Shown: piece by piece, positions 17,718-26,789 of the stretch
Position numbering within the stretch: position 1 is the stretch's first letter
How the letters are laid out: every line of letters begins with the position of its first letter
NCBI GenBank assembly: GCA_017540265.1
Contig: JAFYBJ010000057.1
Span: 27,138 to 91,137, forward strand
Direction of reading: 5' to 3'
Origin: Lachnospiraceae bacterium
GTDB taxonomy: Bacteria > Bacillota > Clostridia > Lachnospirales > Lachnospiraceae
DNA length: 64,000 nt
Notes under the pieces: generated by a model
What the model saw: only the letters and a program-made list of their open reading frames with translations
Database searches by the model: none
Told to the model about the DNA's origin: nothing
Position numbers and translations under genes: made by a program

Positions 17718-20700
17718 ATGGATATACTTAAAGCGCGACATATTCTTGAGATAGATGAAAATGCCGATGAGGCTGTCATAAAGAAAAGCTATAAAAAGCT
17801 GCTGCCGGTTTATAATCCCGAGGATGATCCGGAAGGTTTCAAGCGTTTAAGAGAAGCCTATGAAACCGCCCTTGAAGCACTTAAGGAAACGGACAGTAAA
17901 GAAGAGGAAAAGCCGGATGATGAAATTGAACACTGGCTGGATAAGGTAAGGAATGTGTATGCCGATATGGAAAGGCGTACGGATACCGGAGAATGGAGGA
18001 GACTGTTTGAAGATCCCCTGGTTCAGGCTCTGGATACGGCTTTTTCTTTAAGGGAGCGTTTCCTGGTTTGGGTGATGGATTATCATTTCATGCCATGTGA
18101 TGCATGGAAGGTGATAAATTCAAAGCTTGCTATACCGTCCGAAGCCGATGAGCTAAAGGAAAAATTTCCGACGGATTTGATAGACTTTGTAATACATCAG
18201 GGAGAGAGTGAGAATTTCGGAAGTTATTCTTTTTTTGAGGTACCGCCCGGAACGGAAGTAGATGTTACGGATAAATATATTGCGGAATATTACGGACTTA
18301 ACAGAAATGTTTCAGGCCTGGAGGCTTCGCTTAATTACGGCAGGCTTCCGGAGAACGGTGAGACAGAGGGAGGCTTTGTCATTCCTTCGACAGCGGAAGT
18401 ATATAAAAGGGAGGAATACGCGGAAAGCATAAAGTCCGTAAAAGAGATGATGGAGGGCATAAGAGCCTATGGAGTATATCATCCCTATGAGGATCTGGAA
18501 AGGATAAGGTTTGCCATTCTTTCGGGAAGTGCGGAAACCGAAAGTGCAAGGGACGGAAGGGTCAATATAAAAGACCTGGCGGTGAGTCTTAAGGAACGTT
18601 ACAGGGATGATGCATATATCTTAAGGATAGCGGGAGAAGCCCTGGCAGCATCGGATGAATGGGAAGAAGCAAAGAAGTTTTGGGAGGAAGGTCTTAAACT
18701 TGATCCGGATCACGGTCCCACTATTCTTGATATGGCCTCCTATATCTTCCATACGGAAGATCCGTCAGATGCCGAGAAGTACTTAAGGAGTAAATCCGCG
18801 TTTGTAAACGGAGATCCGCGTGTAAGGGTGCTTTTTTCGCAGATACAGCAGGCTCTTGAATTAAAATACAGAAAGAAGATCGAAGAAGCGCCGGACGATC
18901 CGGAAGCCTATATGGAATACTGCTGGTCGCTTTTCCATACGGATCGTATTGATGAGGTGTTAAAGGCTCTGGATGAGAGAAGCTATGAGCCGGGATCCTC
19001 GGTATATTATGACTATGTGGATATGAAGGGGCGCTGCCTTCTTGAAAAAAAACATTATACGGAAGCTTTAAAATATATAAAGTTGTGGGAAGATGCTCTT
19101 TTAAACCTTAAAGAGGACGGTGATGCGGAACGCTTTGCACAGAGGAAGAAGACAAGGCCTTACCAGTGTTTTGTGATCGGCGAGTGTTATTTCCATTTAG
19201 CCCACAGGGAAAATGAAAAAGATAATTTTGAGCTTGCCGCGGAATATGTTGGAAAAGCCATTGAAACCGAAGAAGACAGATCGATGATCTTTTCCTATGA
19301 AGATCTCCTGGCAAGGATATATCTTCACAGCGGCAGGGAAGAAAAATGTCTCGATATGATGGAAGAGAGACTGAAACAGGATCCCGGCTATCTTCCCGGA
19401 TATATCAGAAGGCAGGATGCAAATTACAGGTTAAGGAATGCTCAGGAAGTCATCGATGATTATCATACCATTGTATCCATGTATAAGGATTATTACAGAA
19501 CCTATGCCATGGCGCTTCGCGTACTTAACGCCTTTGAGCAGAATGATGCCATAGATGATATCGTAAAGACGGTAAGGGAAAGCGGCTTAGAGCATCCTGC
19601 GGTTGAGTTTGAGATCCTCCGCAGCATGCGCAGGCAGAAGGAAAAATATACAAAAGAAGATCTGTTTAAACAGCTCGATAAGATACTTGACCTCATTAAG
19701 GATAATCCGGATATGACGGATCCCGAGATACCCGAAGAGGACCGCATAAGCATTGAAAGCGCAGAGCTTGAAAGGGCATATATTTATTATGCCGAAGAGG
19801 ATGTGGAAAATGCCCTTTTAATAACAGAAGAAAATATAAAAAAGGGCGGTGACAACCTTCCTTTTTATGCGCTGCGTGCGGATATCTACCGCATGAAAGA
19901 GGATTATGGGAAGGCTCTTGAATTCTATAAGGATCTGCTTAAAAGAGATAAGGAGAATGCCTACGCGGCGTATTATGCGGGAATATGCTGCAGCGAGCTT
20001 GGTCATGACAGTAAAGAGGCAGCAGCTTATTTTGAGGAAGCTTTAAGCTATGATGAAGAATTTGACAGGGCTGTCTATCAGCTTGCAAGGCTGTATCATA
20101 TAAAGTATACGGACAGCGATTCTACAGAGGCTTATGAAAGAGCTCTGAAGGAATACGACCGTCTGGCAGAGCTTAATCCCACAGCTTTTGTTTACAGCGA
20201 AAGGGCGAGACTTAAAAGCTTAAGATATGACATTGACGGAGCTGTAAAAGACCTTGAGACAGCGGTCAATCTTGATCCGGGCGGTGAAGAATGCGATGAT
20301 TACCTGCTGTACAGATTGGGTGATCTGTATTTTTTCAAAAGGGAACTTAAGAAGGCTGAGGAAACTTATAAAAAAGCTGTGGAAGTAACAAACGGCAGCC
20401 AGCAGGATCCCGTGATGAAGCTTGCGGATATAGAGGGCTGCAGGGGAAACTGGGAAGCAGGCTGCAAGCTTCTTGAACGATATGCCGACGGATTTAAGGA
20501 CTCGTCTTCATACTGCAATAAGCTTTTGGAATTCCTTTCGGTATGCGGAAGGTTAAGTGATGCAAAAGCCCTCATATCAAGGATGCTTTCTGCGGGCATG
20601 ACAGATAACAGAGGAGCTTTATGGCTTACCCTGCGGATGAGCCTTACCGCCGATCCTGAAAATTATGAGCTGTATTTAAGTCAGGCAAAAGAGGCCTTAA

Positions 20701-21353
20701 GAGCTGACTATAAGGCACCGCTATTAAGGACCGGAGCGGATGGAAGAGGGAGAAGCACCGCCGGAGTGTTCCACAATATGGTCACAAAGCTTGTATCAAA
20801 TGAGGATCCGAAGGACAGAAAGAAAAAGGATGCGGAATATTATGAGACCATGGGGTCATATCTTCTCTTTGCGGGAAAATTAAAAGAGTCTTATGCCATG
20901 CTTACCGCAGCATATGATATCAGTAAGGAATGCAACAGAAGTACCGGAGAATTGCTGCGCAGCCTTGCCATATGCGCCAGGCTTTCGGGAAAGAAAGAGG
21001 AGGCCGTCCTGTATGCAAGGGAACGCATATCATATCTGTTGCGCGCTTACGATAATTCCGAAGAAAAATATCTTGGCAGCAGGGAGAGCGACAATTCCAT
21101 ACGTCTCGATTCATTGTCGTTAATGTATTTCTGCGCGGGCGAATATGAAAAGGCTTTAAAATACAGCAACATGATAGAAAGCTGTGTATTATGCAGGCAG
21201 TGCAGATACCAGAACTGCTATGACAGGCTGATCACTCTTGGGTATTATGCCCTGTTTAGAGGTGACAGAAATAAGGCAAAGGAAGCATTTATAAAAGCAA
21301 AGGCAATATGCCCTTATGACAGGGAATTATTGCTGGTGGAGCAGATATTATGA
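17718..21353 (+). CDS. giant J-like/TPR protein, likely HscC partner
   Basis: 1211 residues. Residues 1-50 look like a J-domain (ARHILEIDENADEAVIKKSY...GFKRLREAYETAL). At the HPD position it reads YNPEDDPEGF, so the His and Asp that stimulate DnaK are absent. The replacement resembles the J-like domains of DjlB/DjlC, known co-chaperones of HscC. From about residue 290 to the end there are many degenerate TPR repeats (GKALEFYKDLLKRDKENAYAAYYAG is one region). No signal peptide or membrane helix. The stop overlaps the start of the HscC-like gene by 4 bases, so a physical pair is likely. The client is unknown. Confidence 0.75.
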   Translation: MDILKARHILEIDENADEAVIKKSYKKLLPVYNPEDDPEGFKRLREAYETALEALKETDSKEEEKPDDEIEHWLDKVRNVYADMERRTDTGEWRRLFEDPLVQALDTAFSLRERFLVWVMDYHFMPCDAWKVINSKLAIPSEADELKEKFPTDLIDFVIHQGESENFGSYSFFEVPPGTEVDVTDKYIAEYYGLNRNVSGLEASLNYGRLPENGETEGGFVIPSTAEVYKREEYAESIKSVKEMMEGIRAYGVYHPYEDLERIRFAILSGSAETESARDGRVNIKDLAVSLKERYRDDAYILRIAGEALAASDEWEEAKKFWEEGLKLDPDHGPTILDMASYIFHTEDPSDAEKYLRSKSAFVNGDPRVRVLFSQIQQALELKYRKKIEEAPDDPEAYMEYCWSLFHTDRIDEVLKALDERSYEPGSSVYYDYVDMKGRCLLEKKHYTEALKYIKLWEDALLNLKEDGDAERFAQRKKTRPYQCFVIGECYFHLAHRENEKDNFELAAEYVGKAIETEEDRSMIFSYEDLLARIYLHSGREEKCLDMMEERLKQDPGYLPGYIRRQDANYRLRNAQEVIDDYHTIVSMYKDYYRTYAMALRVLNAFEQNDAIDDIVKTVRESGLEHPAVEFEILRSMRRQKEKYTKEDLFKQLDKILDLIKDNPDMTDPEIPEEDRISIESAELERAYIYYAEEDVENALLITEENIKKGGDNLPFYALRADIYRMKEDYGKALEFYKDLLKRDKENAYAAYYAGICCSELGHDSKEAAAYFEEALSYDEEFDRAVYQLARLYHIKYTDSDSTEAYERALKEYDRLAELNPTAFVYSERARLKSLRYDIDGAVKDLETAVNLDPGGEECDDYLLYRLGDLYFFKRELKKAEETYKKAVEVTNGSQQDPVMKLADIEGCRGNWEAGCKLLERYADGFKDSSSYCNKLLEFLSVCGRLSDAKALISRMLSAGMTDNRGALWLTLRMSLTADPENYELYLSQAKEALRADYKAPLLRTGADGRGRSTAGVFHNMVTKLVSNEDPKDRKKKDAEYYETMGSYLLFAGKLKESYAMLTAAYDISKECNRSTGELLRSLAICARLSGKKEEAVLYARERISYLLRAYDNSEEKYLGSRESDNSIRLDSLSLMYFCAGEYEKALKYSNMIESCVLCRQCRYQNCYDRLITLGYYALFRGDRNKAKEAFIKAKAICPYDRELLLVEQIL

Positions 21354-23041
21354 TCATAGGTATAGATCTTGGAACAACAAACACTCTTGCGGCATATTAC
21401 GGTAAGGATGGCCCGGTTATCATACCGAATCGTCTTGGCGGACATCTGACACCTTCCGTGGTCTCGGTTGAAGGAGACCAGGTATATGTGGGAGAGGTGG
21501 CAAAGGAGAGGATGATAACTCATCCGGAGGATTCCGCTGCCGTCTTTAAGCGCGATATGGGTTCAGACAGGAAATATAAGCTTGGCGGAAAGGAATATCG
21601 CCCGGAGGAGCTCTCCGCCCTTATACTCCGTTCCCTTAAGGAGGATGCCGAGGAATTTTTAGGAGAAGAGGTTACGGAGGCTGTCATATCCGTACCTGCA
21701 TATTTTAATGATAAGAGGCGCAGGGCAACCCAGCGTGCCGGTGAGCTTGCAGGATTTAAAGTGGAGCGTATCATCAGCGAACCCACGGCGGCAGCCATTG
21801 CCTACGGCCTTTACGATATGCAGGATGATGCGAAGGTTCTTGTCTTTGACTTAGGCGGCGGCACCTTTGATGTGAGCATACTTGAACTTGACGGCACCAT
21901 ACTGGAAGTCAGGGCAGTTGCCGGAGATAATTTTCTCGGAGGAGAGGATTTCACCGGCATAATAGAAGATATGTGGTTTGAAAAGCATGCCGGCGCTCTG
22001 AAAAAAGGTAAAGATGAACTTGATGATAAGGTCTTAAGGCATATACATAAGGCGGCGGAGCAGTGCAAACTTGGTTTTTCCGAGAACGGAAAAGGTATCA
22101 TGCACTGCAGCGTAGAGGGTGAGGAATATGAGGATGAGTTTTCTCATGAGCAGTACGAGAAACGCTGCGAGGATCTGCTTGAACGTATACGTATTCCCGT
22201 CAGGAAAAGTCTTTCGGATGCAAGGATAAAATTAAACGAGATAGACAAGGTGGTATTGGTGGGCGGCGCCACAAGACTGCCGGTGGTGCGTCATCTGGTC
22301 GCAAGGCTTTTTAAGGCTATACCCGATACAAGGATAAATCCCGATGAGGCCGTGGCTGCGGGAGCGGCGGTGCAGGCTGCAATGAAGGAGAGGACAGACA
22401 GCATAAGGGAGATGATACTTACGGATGTATGTCCTTTTACCTTAAGCACGGAAGTGAGCGTGGAAAGGGAAGACGGAAGCTTTGAATCCGGCCATGTATG
22501 CCCGATAATAGAAAGAAATACCGTGATCCCCGCATCGCGTACGGAGACGCTTTACCCTCTCCATGACAATCAGAAATCCATATGCGTAAATGTGCTTCAG
22601 GGTGAGAGCCGTTTTGCGGACAATAATCTGCTGCTTGGAGAGATGGATATTCCTCTTCCTAAAAAAAAGAAAGAGGATAACGGCATCGATCTGACATATA
22701 CCTATGATATCAATTCCATACTTGAGGTTCAGGTTAAGCTCCATGCTACGGGAGAGGTGCGCAGGCAGATACTCAAGGGCCGTGATGTAGATATGACGGA
22801 TGAAGAGATAGAAGCAAGGATGAAGGAGCTTGAATATTTGAAGATACCGCCCAGGGAGCAGGAAAAGAACAAGCTGCTCTTAGTAAAGGGGGAACGTCTT
22901 TATGAAGAGAATTTCGGTGAGGACAGACAGGTCATAGAACAGCATATAAGGCGTTTTGAAATGGCATTAAATACAGGTGATCATGCAAAGATAGATGCGG
23001 CCAGGTCGGAATTTAAAGAATTCCTTGATGACTGGGATTAA
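21350..23041 (+). CDS. hscC: HscC-type Hsp70 chaperone
   Basis: 563 residues, shorter than DnaK (about 610-640) because the C-terminal lid is reduced. The ATPase domain is complete: GIDLGTTNTLAAY (phosphate 1), VPAYFNDKRRRATQRAGELAG, EPTAAAIAYGL, the DLGGGTFDVSI phosphate-2 motif and VGGATRLPVV (adenosine). The substrate domain starts near DVCPFTLSTEV. Lengths and sequence features match HscC (Hsc62) rather than the housekeeping DnaK. It overlaps the J-like/TPR gene upstream and is followed 17 bases later by a small membrane protein gene. Confidence 0.88.
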   Translation: MIIGIDLGTTNTLAAYYGKDGPVIIPNRLGGHLTPSVVSVEGDQVYVGEVAKERMITHPEDSAAVFKRDMGSDRKYKLGGKEYRPEELSALILRSLKEDAEEFLGEEVTEAVISVPAYFNDKRRRATQRAGELAGFKVERIISEPTAAAIAYGLYDMQDDAKVLVFDLGGGTFDVSILELDGTILEVRAVAGDNFLGGEDFTGIIEDMWFEKHAGALKKGKDELDDKVLRHIHKAAEQCKLGFSENGKGIMHCSVEGEEYEDEFSHEQYEKRCEDLLERIRIPVRKSLSDARIKLNEIDKVVLVGGATRLPVVRHLVARLFKAIPDTRINPDEAVAAGAAVQAAMKERTDSIREMILTDVCPFTLSTEVSVEREDGSFESGHVCPIIERNTVIPASRTETLYPLHDNQKSICVNVLQGESRFADNNLLLGEMDIPLPKKKKEDNGIDLTYTYDINSILEVQVKLHATGEVRRQILKGRDVDMTDEEIEARMKELEYLKIPPREQEKNKLLLVKGERLYEENFGEDRQVIEQHIRRFEMALNTGDHAKIDAARSEFKEFLDDWD

Positions 23042-23058
23042 AGTGTTATAATTAAAGC

Positions 23059-23448
23059 ATGAATAATGGTTTTGATGTAAACGGCATGAATGGGAATGCC
23101 CGTGTGATACGTCTTAATATGCTCACGCTGGCAGCTGTCCTGTTCAGTACCATATCCTGGTTTTTGATACTTACGGGTATACTGCCTCTTTTCTTCGGAA
23201 GCCTGGCTCTGGTATTTGCCTTCCTTTCCAAAGGGAAAGAGCTTAAGATGAACCGGCTTACAAGAAACGCTGCCATAGGCGCATTTTTCAGCATGGTTAT
23301 AGGAGCGGTGCTCACGGTCCTGGCCCTGCGTGATATATGGAACGATCCGTCGATGATGGATTATTTAAATACCGTATTTGAAAAGACAAACGGAATAAGC
23401 ATATATGAGTATCTGGGCAATCTCGGCATAAGCACAGAGGGGCATTGA
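23059..23448 (+). CDS. small two-helix membrane protein, function unknown
   Basis: 129 residues. Two hydrophobic segments (LTLAAVLFSTISWFLILTGI with FFGSLALVFAFL, and AAIGAFFSMVIGAVLTVLAL) surround a short basic loop (SKGKELKMNRLTRN). A polar C-terminus of about 35 residues follows. I do not recognise the family; the fold resembles DUF4190-like proteins. It starts 17 bases after hscC and its stop overlaps the next ATG, so it belongs to the same transcript. Confidence 0.65.
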   Translation: MNNGFDVNGMNGNARVIRLNMLTLAAVLFSTISWFLILTGILPLFFGSLALVFAFLSKGKELKMNRLTRNAAIGAFFSMVIGAVLTVLALRDIWNDPSMMDYLNTVFEKTNGISIYEYLGNLGISTEGH

Positions 23449-23972
23449 TGGGTATAGGAAATGTCGGAAAAATCGATAATGCAATGGCTGCCTATTCAGT
23501 CACCTGGCGCCCTGCCACACCGGCAGAGATATCTGCAGGCCGCACCGAAGACGGAGAACCCGTAAAGGGCCGTAATGTAAAGGAAAAGGCTGACAGTTCT
23601 TCCGTTTCAGAGGTTGCTAAAAAAGGCGAATGTCAGGCATGTAAGGAAAGAAAGTATATGGACGGCTCTGATGAGCAGGTCTCTTTTAAGTCGCCTGCGA
23701 GCATAAATCCCAATGCAGTATATGCGAGAGTCAGGGGCCACGAGCAGGAACATGTGGTGAATGCCTACGACAAGGCAAAGGAAGGAGGCGGAAAAGTAAT
23801 GAACGCCTCTGTTTCCATACATTATGCTACCTGCCCCGAATGCGGAAGGCGTTATGTTTCCGGCGGCACCACTCATACAAGCATAAAATATCCAAAGGAC
23901 AGTTACGGTCAGAATAAAAAAGCCTTTGATGCGGAAGCGACAAAAGGCAATAATGTGGATCTGGCCGTATAA
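23448..23972 (+). CDS. putative zinc metallopeptidase with two CxxC motifs
   Basis: 174 residues, no signal peptide. A motif VRGHEQEHVVNAY (H98, E99, H102) resembles the HExxH zinc site of SprA-related / CJM1_0395-type putative metallopeptidases. Two CxxC pairs, CQAC (62, 65) and CPEC (129, 132), may bind a structural zinc. The C-terminal SGGTTHTSIKY segment fits the same family loosely. Activity is not established. ATG 23448 overlaps the stop of the upstream membrane gene. It is flanked by two membrane protein genes in the hscC operon. Confidence 0.6.
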   Translation: MGIGNVGKIDNAMAAYSVTWRPATPAEISAGRTEDGEPVKGRNVKEKADSSSVSEVAKKGECQACKERKYMDGSDEQVSFKSPASINPNAVYARVRGHEQEHVVNAYDKAKEGGGKVMNASVSIHYATCPECGRRYVSGGTTHTSIKYPKDSYGQNKKAFDAEATKGNNVDLAV

Positions 23973-23980
23973 GACATCTG

Positions 23981-24694
23981 ATGCAGACTCCCAGAAAAGC
24001 AGTACATATCAAAGCAGCAGCAAGAGAACACCTTTTAGGTAATTACGGAAGGATCATCCCCATTCAGGTGTTCTTTTTTCTCATGTGCTCATTACTGACA
24101 TCATTTTCACAGGAAATAAACGGGATCGATACACTGTCCCTTGTCGTGGCACAGTTACTTTTCTTTATCAGCAACTGCCTTGTTGAGTCGCTTAATTTCG
24201 GACTTTCCAAGACCTATTTAAAGCTCTGCTGCGGCGAGGGCTGCAGTTTTGCCGATCTCTTCAGTTTAACAAGGGACAACAGAGCCGTATTGCTTTCGGT
24301 TTTTATGGGATTTTTAAGATCTGTTGCGGGAATACCGCTTTTAATTGGCGCGGCAAGCTATATAAAGGAGCCGGACAGGGAGACAGCCGCAGCAGCTTTG
24401 CTTGCATATCTTGTCTTTAGCCTGATCGTCTTTTTGATAAAACTTCCCTTTATGATGTCGTATTATCTACCTGCGGATATGAAGGATATGACTGCGGGAG
24501 AGATACTTAAGATGTCTGCATGGCTTATGAAAGGCAATAAGATAAAAATGACAGCCATGCTCCTTAGTTTTATACCGATGATATTTCTTTCGATCTTTTC
24601 GCTGGGGCTTGCCAGACTCTGGATCGACCCTTATATAAAGGCGAGTCTCGCCTGTTTTTATCTTGATACTGCAGCATCTAAAAGCGCCGCGTAA
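23981..24694 (+). CDS. DUF975-like integral membrane protein
   Basis: 237 residues with about five or six hydrophobic segments. The N-terminus (KAAAREHLLGNYGRIIPIQVFF) resembles the conserved opening of DUF975 proteins (KxxARxxLxGNYG), and an internal EILKMSAWLMKGNK also fits. The molecular role of the family is unknown. It starts 8 bases after the metallopeptidase-like gene and ends directly against the next ATG. Confidence 0.65.
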   Translation: MQTPRKAVHIKAAAREHLLGNYGRIIPIQVFFFLMCSLLTSFSQEINGIDTLSLVVAQLLFFISNCLVESLNFGLSKTYLKLCCGEGCSFADLFSLTRDNRAVLLSVFMGFLRSVAGIPLLIGAASYIKEPDRETAAAALLAYLVFSLIVFLIKLPFMMSYYLPADMKDMTAGEILKMSAWLMKGNKIKMTAMLLSFIPMIFLSIFSLGLARLWIDPYIKASLACFYLDTAASKSAA

Positions 24695-25822
24695 ATGGTG
24701 GAGGGCATGGAATACTACAGTGAAGAAGAAAGTGAACGTCTTGCCAGGGAAGAGGCAATAGACAGAGACAGGGATTTAAAGAAGAAACGCCGCCGGAGCG
24801 GGGGCTTCTTTTTTGTTATCTTTCTTATTATCTTTTTTGCCACAGGCATAATAATCCTGATAAGGTATACGGAAAGTGACAGGGAAAAAGATATGTCTGC
24901 CGCAGAAAGCGTAAGTGAAGATACCGAAGGCGCATATTACACAGAATCCGAGATCGAGGCCATAAGGGAAGAGGCTTCCGAAGAAGGCCGCATTAGCGGG
25001 GAGAACGCTTTAAAAGACAGGCTAAGGGTAGAGCTTACAGAGGGCGGGCGCAGCATAAATGATATTGTAAGAGGGCTTTATCCCGAATATATGGTATATA
25101 TGGAAGGCGGAAGCTATCACTTCGATCCGGTGAGGGAAGACGTGCCGAAGAACCGCTACAGGGATCTTAAATTTACGGTTTCAGGGGACGGGCTGCTTAG
25201 CTACATCGAAGACGGGCAGGTCCTTTCAAAGCAGGTGATAGACGTATCCTACCATCAGGGCGATATTGACTGGGCACAGGTGAAAGAGGCCGGAGTTGAT
25301 TACTGTATGATAAGGGCAGGCTACCGCGGTTACGGCAGCGGAGCGATCATGGAGGATGAGTGTTTTAAGAAAAATGTGGAAGGCGCTGTTTCTGCAGGAC
25401 TCGAGGTGGGCGTGTATTTTTATACACAGGCACTTAATGAGGCGGAGGCTGTAGAAGAGGCACAGTTTGTGATGGATCTTATAGCGCCCTACAGGATCAC
25501 ACTTCCGGTAGCCATAGATGTTGAAAAGCCGGAGGCGAGTGATGCCAGAGGCAACGGACTCGACAGGGCGCAGAGAACGGCAGCGGTAAAGACCTTCTGC
25601 GACAGTGTGGCTGCAGCCGGTTATGAACCTATGATATACGGAGGGACGGTGACCTTTGCCCAGATGCTGGAAGCTGATACGGTGAAGGATTACAGTGTGT
25701 GGTACGCCTTTTATAACGACTATCTGTATTATCCTTATGAGCTCAAATTCTGGCAGTACAGCATGAGCGGCACGGTTCCCGGGATAAAGGGGAAAGTGGA
25801 TATGAGCCTGTGGCTTCCCTGA
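24695..25822 (+). CDS. membrane-anchored GH25 lysozyme
   Basis: 375 residues. A charged cytoplasmic N-terminus precedes one transmembrane helix (GGFFFVIFLIIFFATGIIIL, residues about 33-52). A linker region of about 130 residues follows, then a GH25 domain from about residue 180: VIDVSYHQGDIDWAQVK, DYCMIRAGYRGYG, and AIDVEKPE with the catalytic Asp/Glu pair. It ends KFWQYSMSGTVPGIKGKVDMSLW. It cleaves the beta-1,4 MurNAc-GlcNAc bond. ATG 24695 immediately follows the upstream TAA; an in-frame ATG at 24707 is alternative. Last gene of the hscC run, followed by a new promoter. Confidence 0.9.
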   Translation: MVEGMEYYSEEESERLAREEAIDRDRDLKKKRRRSGGFFFVIFLIIFFATGIIILIRYTESDREKDMSAAESVSEDTEGAYYTESEIEAIREEASEEGRISGENALKDRLRVELTEGGRSINDIVRGLYPEYMVYMEGGSYHFDPVREDVPKNRYRDLKFTVSGDGLLSYIEDGQVLSKQVIDVSYHQGDIDWAQVKEAGVDYCMIRAGYRGYGSGAIMEDECFKKNVEGAVSAGLEVGVYFYTQALNEAEAVEEAQFVMDLIAPYRITLPVAIDVEKPEASDARGNGLDRAQRTAAVKTFCDSVAAAGYEPMIYGGTVTFAQMLEADTVKDYSVWYAFYNDYLYYPYELKFWQYSMSGTVPGIKGKVDMSLWLP

Positions 25823-25826
25823 TTGA

Positions 25827-25855
25827 TTGACATTAAAAAGACTGTGTTGTAAAAT
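25827..25855 (+). promoter_or_regulatory. sigma-A promoter of the ribU transcript
   Basis: A perfect TTGACA (25827-25832) and TAAAAT (25850-25855) are 17 bases apart, immediately upstream of the FMN riboswitch. Confidence 0.75.
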
Positions 25856-25869
25856 GATGCCCCGTAAGG

Positions 25870-25980
25870 ATCTTCGGGGCAGGGTGCGATCCCCTACCGG
25901 CGGTAAAGTCCGCGAACTCCTTTTGGAGCCGATCCGGTGTGATTCCGGAACCGACAGTTAAAGTCTGGATGGAAGAAGAT
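25870..25980 (+). promoter_or_regulatory. FMN riboswitch (RFN element)
   Basis: All conserved blocks of the RFN aptamer are readable in order: the P1 strand ATCTTC, AGGGTG, CCTACCGGCGGT, AGTCCGCGA, GATCCGGTG..ATTCCGG, ACCGACAGT, AGTCTGGATGG and the closing P1 strand GAAGAT. Flavin mononucleotide binding is expected to favour the terminator at 26006 and switch off ribU. Confidence 0.95.
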
Positions 25981-26005
25981 TGATACGTTTTACATACGTT
26001 CAAAG

Positions 26006-26034
26006 CCCCGCAGAAATATTTCTGTGGGTTTTTC
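26006..26034 (+). terminator. riboswitch-controlled terminator before ribU
   Basis: CCCGCAGAAAT and ATTTCTGTGGG pair end to end with one wobble and are followed by TTTTT. It lies 25 bases after the RFN aptamer, as expected for a transcription attenuation platform. Confidence 0.88.
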
Positions 26035-26105
26035 ATTTGGAGATCCTTAAGGAACGACGGCAGCCGTATAAACGGCACATAACCCATTAAAGAAAGGATC
26101 AAAAA

Positions 26106-26756
26106 ATGGAAAAAGAAAAGAACATCATTGAAGCAGCAGCAACCGAAAGCAGGGAAGTAAAGGGCGTTTCACGCACCCGTTATATAACGGTGGTTGGAAT
26201 GCTCTCTGCGGTATCATTTGTACTCCAGTTACTTGAATTCCCCCTGCCGATGCTCATTCCGGGCTTTATCAAAATGGATTTCTCGGATCTTCCGGCGCTT
26301 ATAGCGGCGTTTTCACTGGGGCCTGTGGCAGGCGTTGCAGTGGGACTTGTAAAGAATCTTCTTCACGGTTTCTTCTCGATGTCCCTCGGAGTGGGAGAGC
26401 TTGCAAATTTCCTCTTATGCGCGGCATTTGCATGGACGGCGGGCATGATCTATAAATACAACAGAACCAGAAAGGGCGCACTTATCGCTTCCTTTGCCGG
26501 TGCGGTTGTAATGGCGGTTATTTCGCTGCCGCTTAATTATTTTGTCACCTATCCTTTTTATGAGGCGGCATTTTCTCTTACGGAAGAGATGATAATCGGC
26601 GCTTATCAGGCGATCATTCCTTCGATGAAGAGCCTGGTACAGTGTCTTATCGTTTTCAATATGACCTTTACGTTTGTAAAGGCACTTATATCAGTAGCAC
26701 TTGCATGGCTTATGTATAAGCCCCTCTCGCGCATCATTAAAGGCACGGGAGTTTAA
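26106..26756 (+). CDS. ribU: riboflavin ECF transporter S component RibU
   Basis: 216 residues, six hydrophobic segments. It starts with a hydrophilic N-terminus, then TVVGMLSAVSFVLQLLEFPL. The signature region KMDFSDLPALIAAFSLGP with the following GVAVGLVKN is typical of RibU. It captures riboflavin and uses the shared ECF energy-coupling module, which is not encoded in this window. The FMN riboswitch directly upstream supports the substrate assignment strongly. Monocistronic or read through into the efflux genes; a small hairpin at 26763-26776 follows it but lacks a U tract. Confidence 0.95.
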   Translation: MEKEKNIIEAAATESREVKGVSRTRYITVVGMLSAVSFVLQLLEFPLPMLIPGFIKMDFSDLPALIAAFSLGPVAGVAVGLVKNLLHGFFSMSLGVGELANFLLCAAFAWTAGMIYKYNRTRKGALIASFAGAVVMAVISLPLNYFVTYPFYEAAFSLTEEMIIGAYQAIIPSMKSLVQCLIVFNMTFTFVKALISVALAWLMYKPLSRIIKGTGV

Positions 26757-26789
26757 AAAAGACCGCATATGTGCGGCTGAAAGGCGGTT

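Noticed and set aside
21350-23041. Housekeeping DnaK
   Set aside because: It is only 563 residues, lacks the long C-terminal lid, and has no grpE, dnaJ or hrcA beside it; it fits HscC better.
26763-26776. Terminator after ribU
   Set aside because: CCGCA/TGCGG is a short stem without a following U tract, so it is unlikely to terminate.
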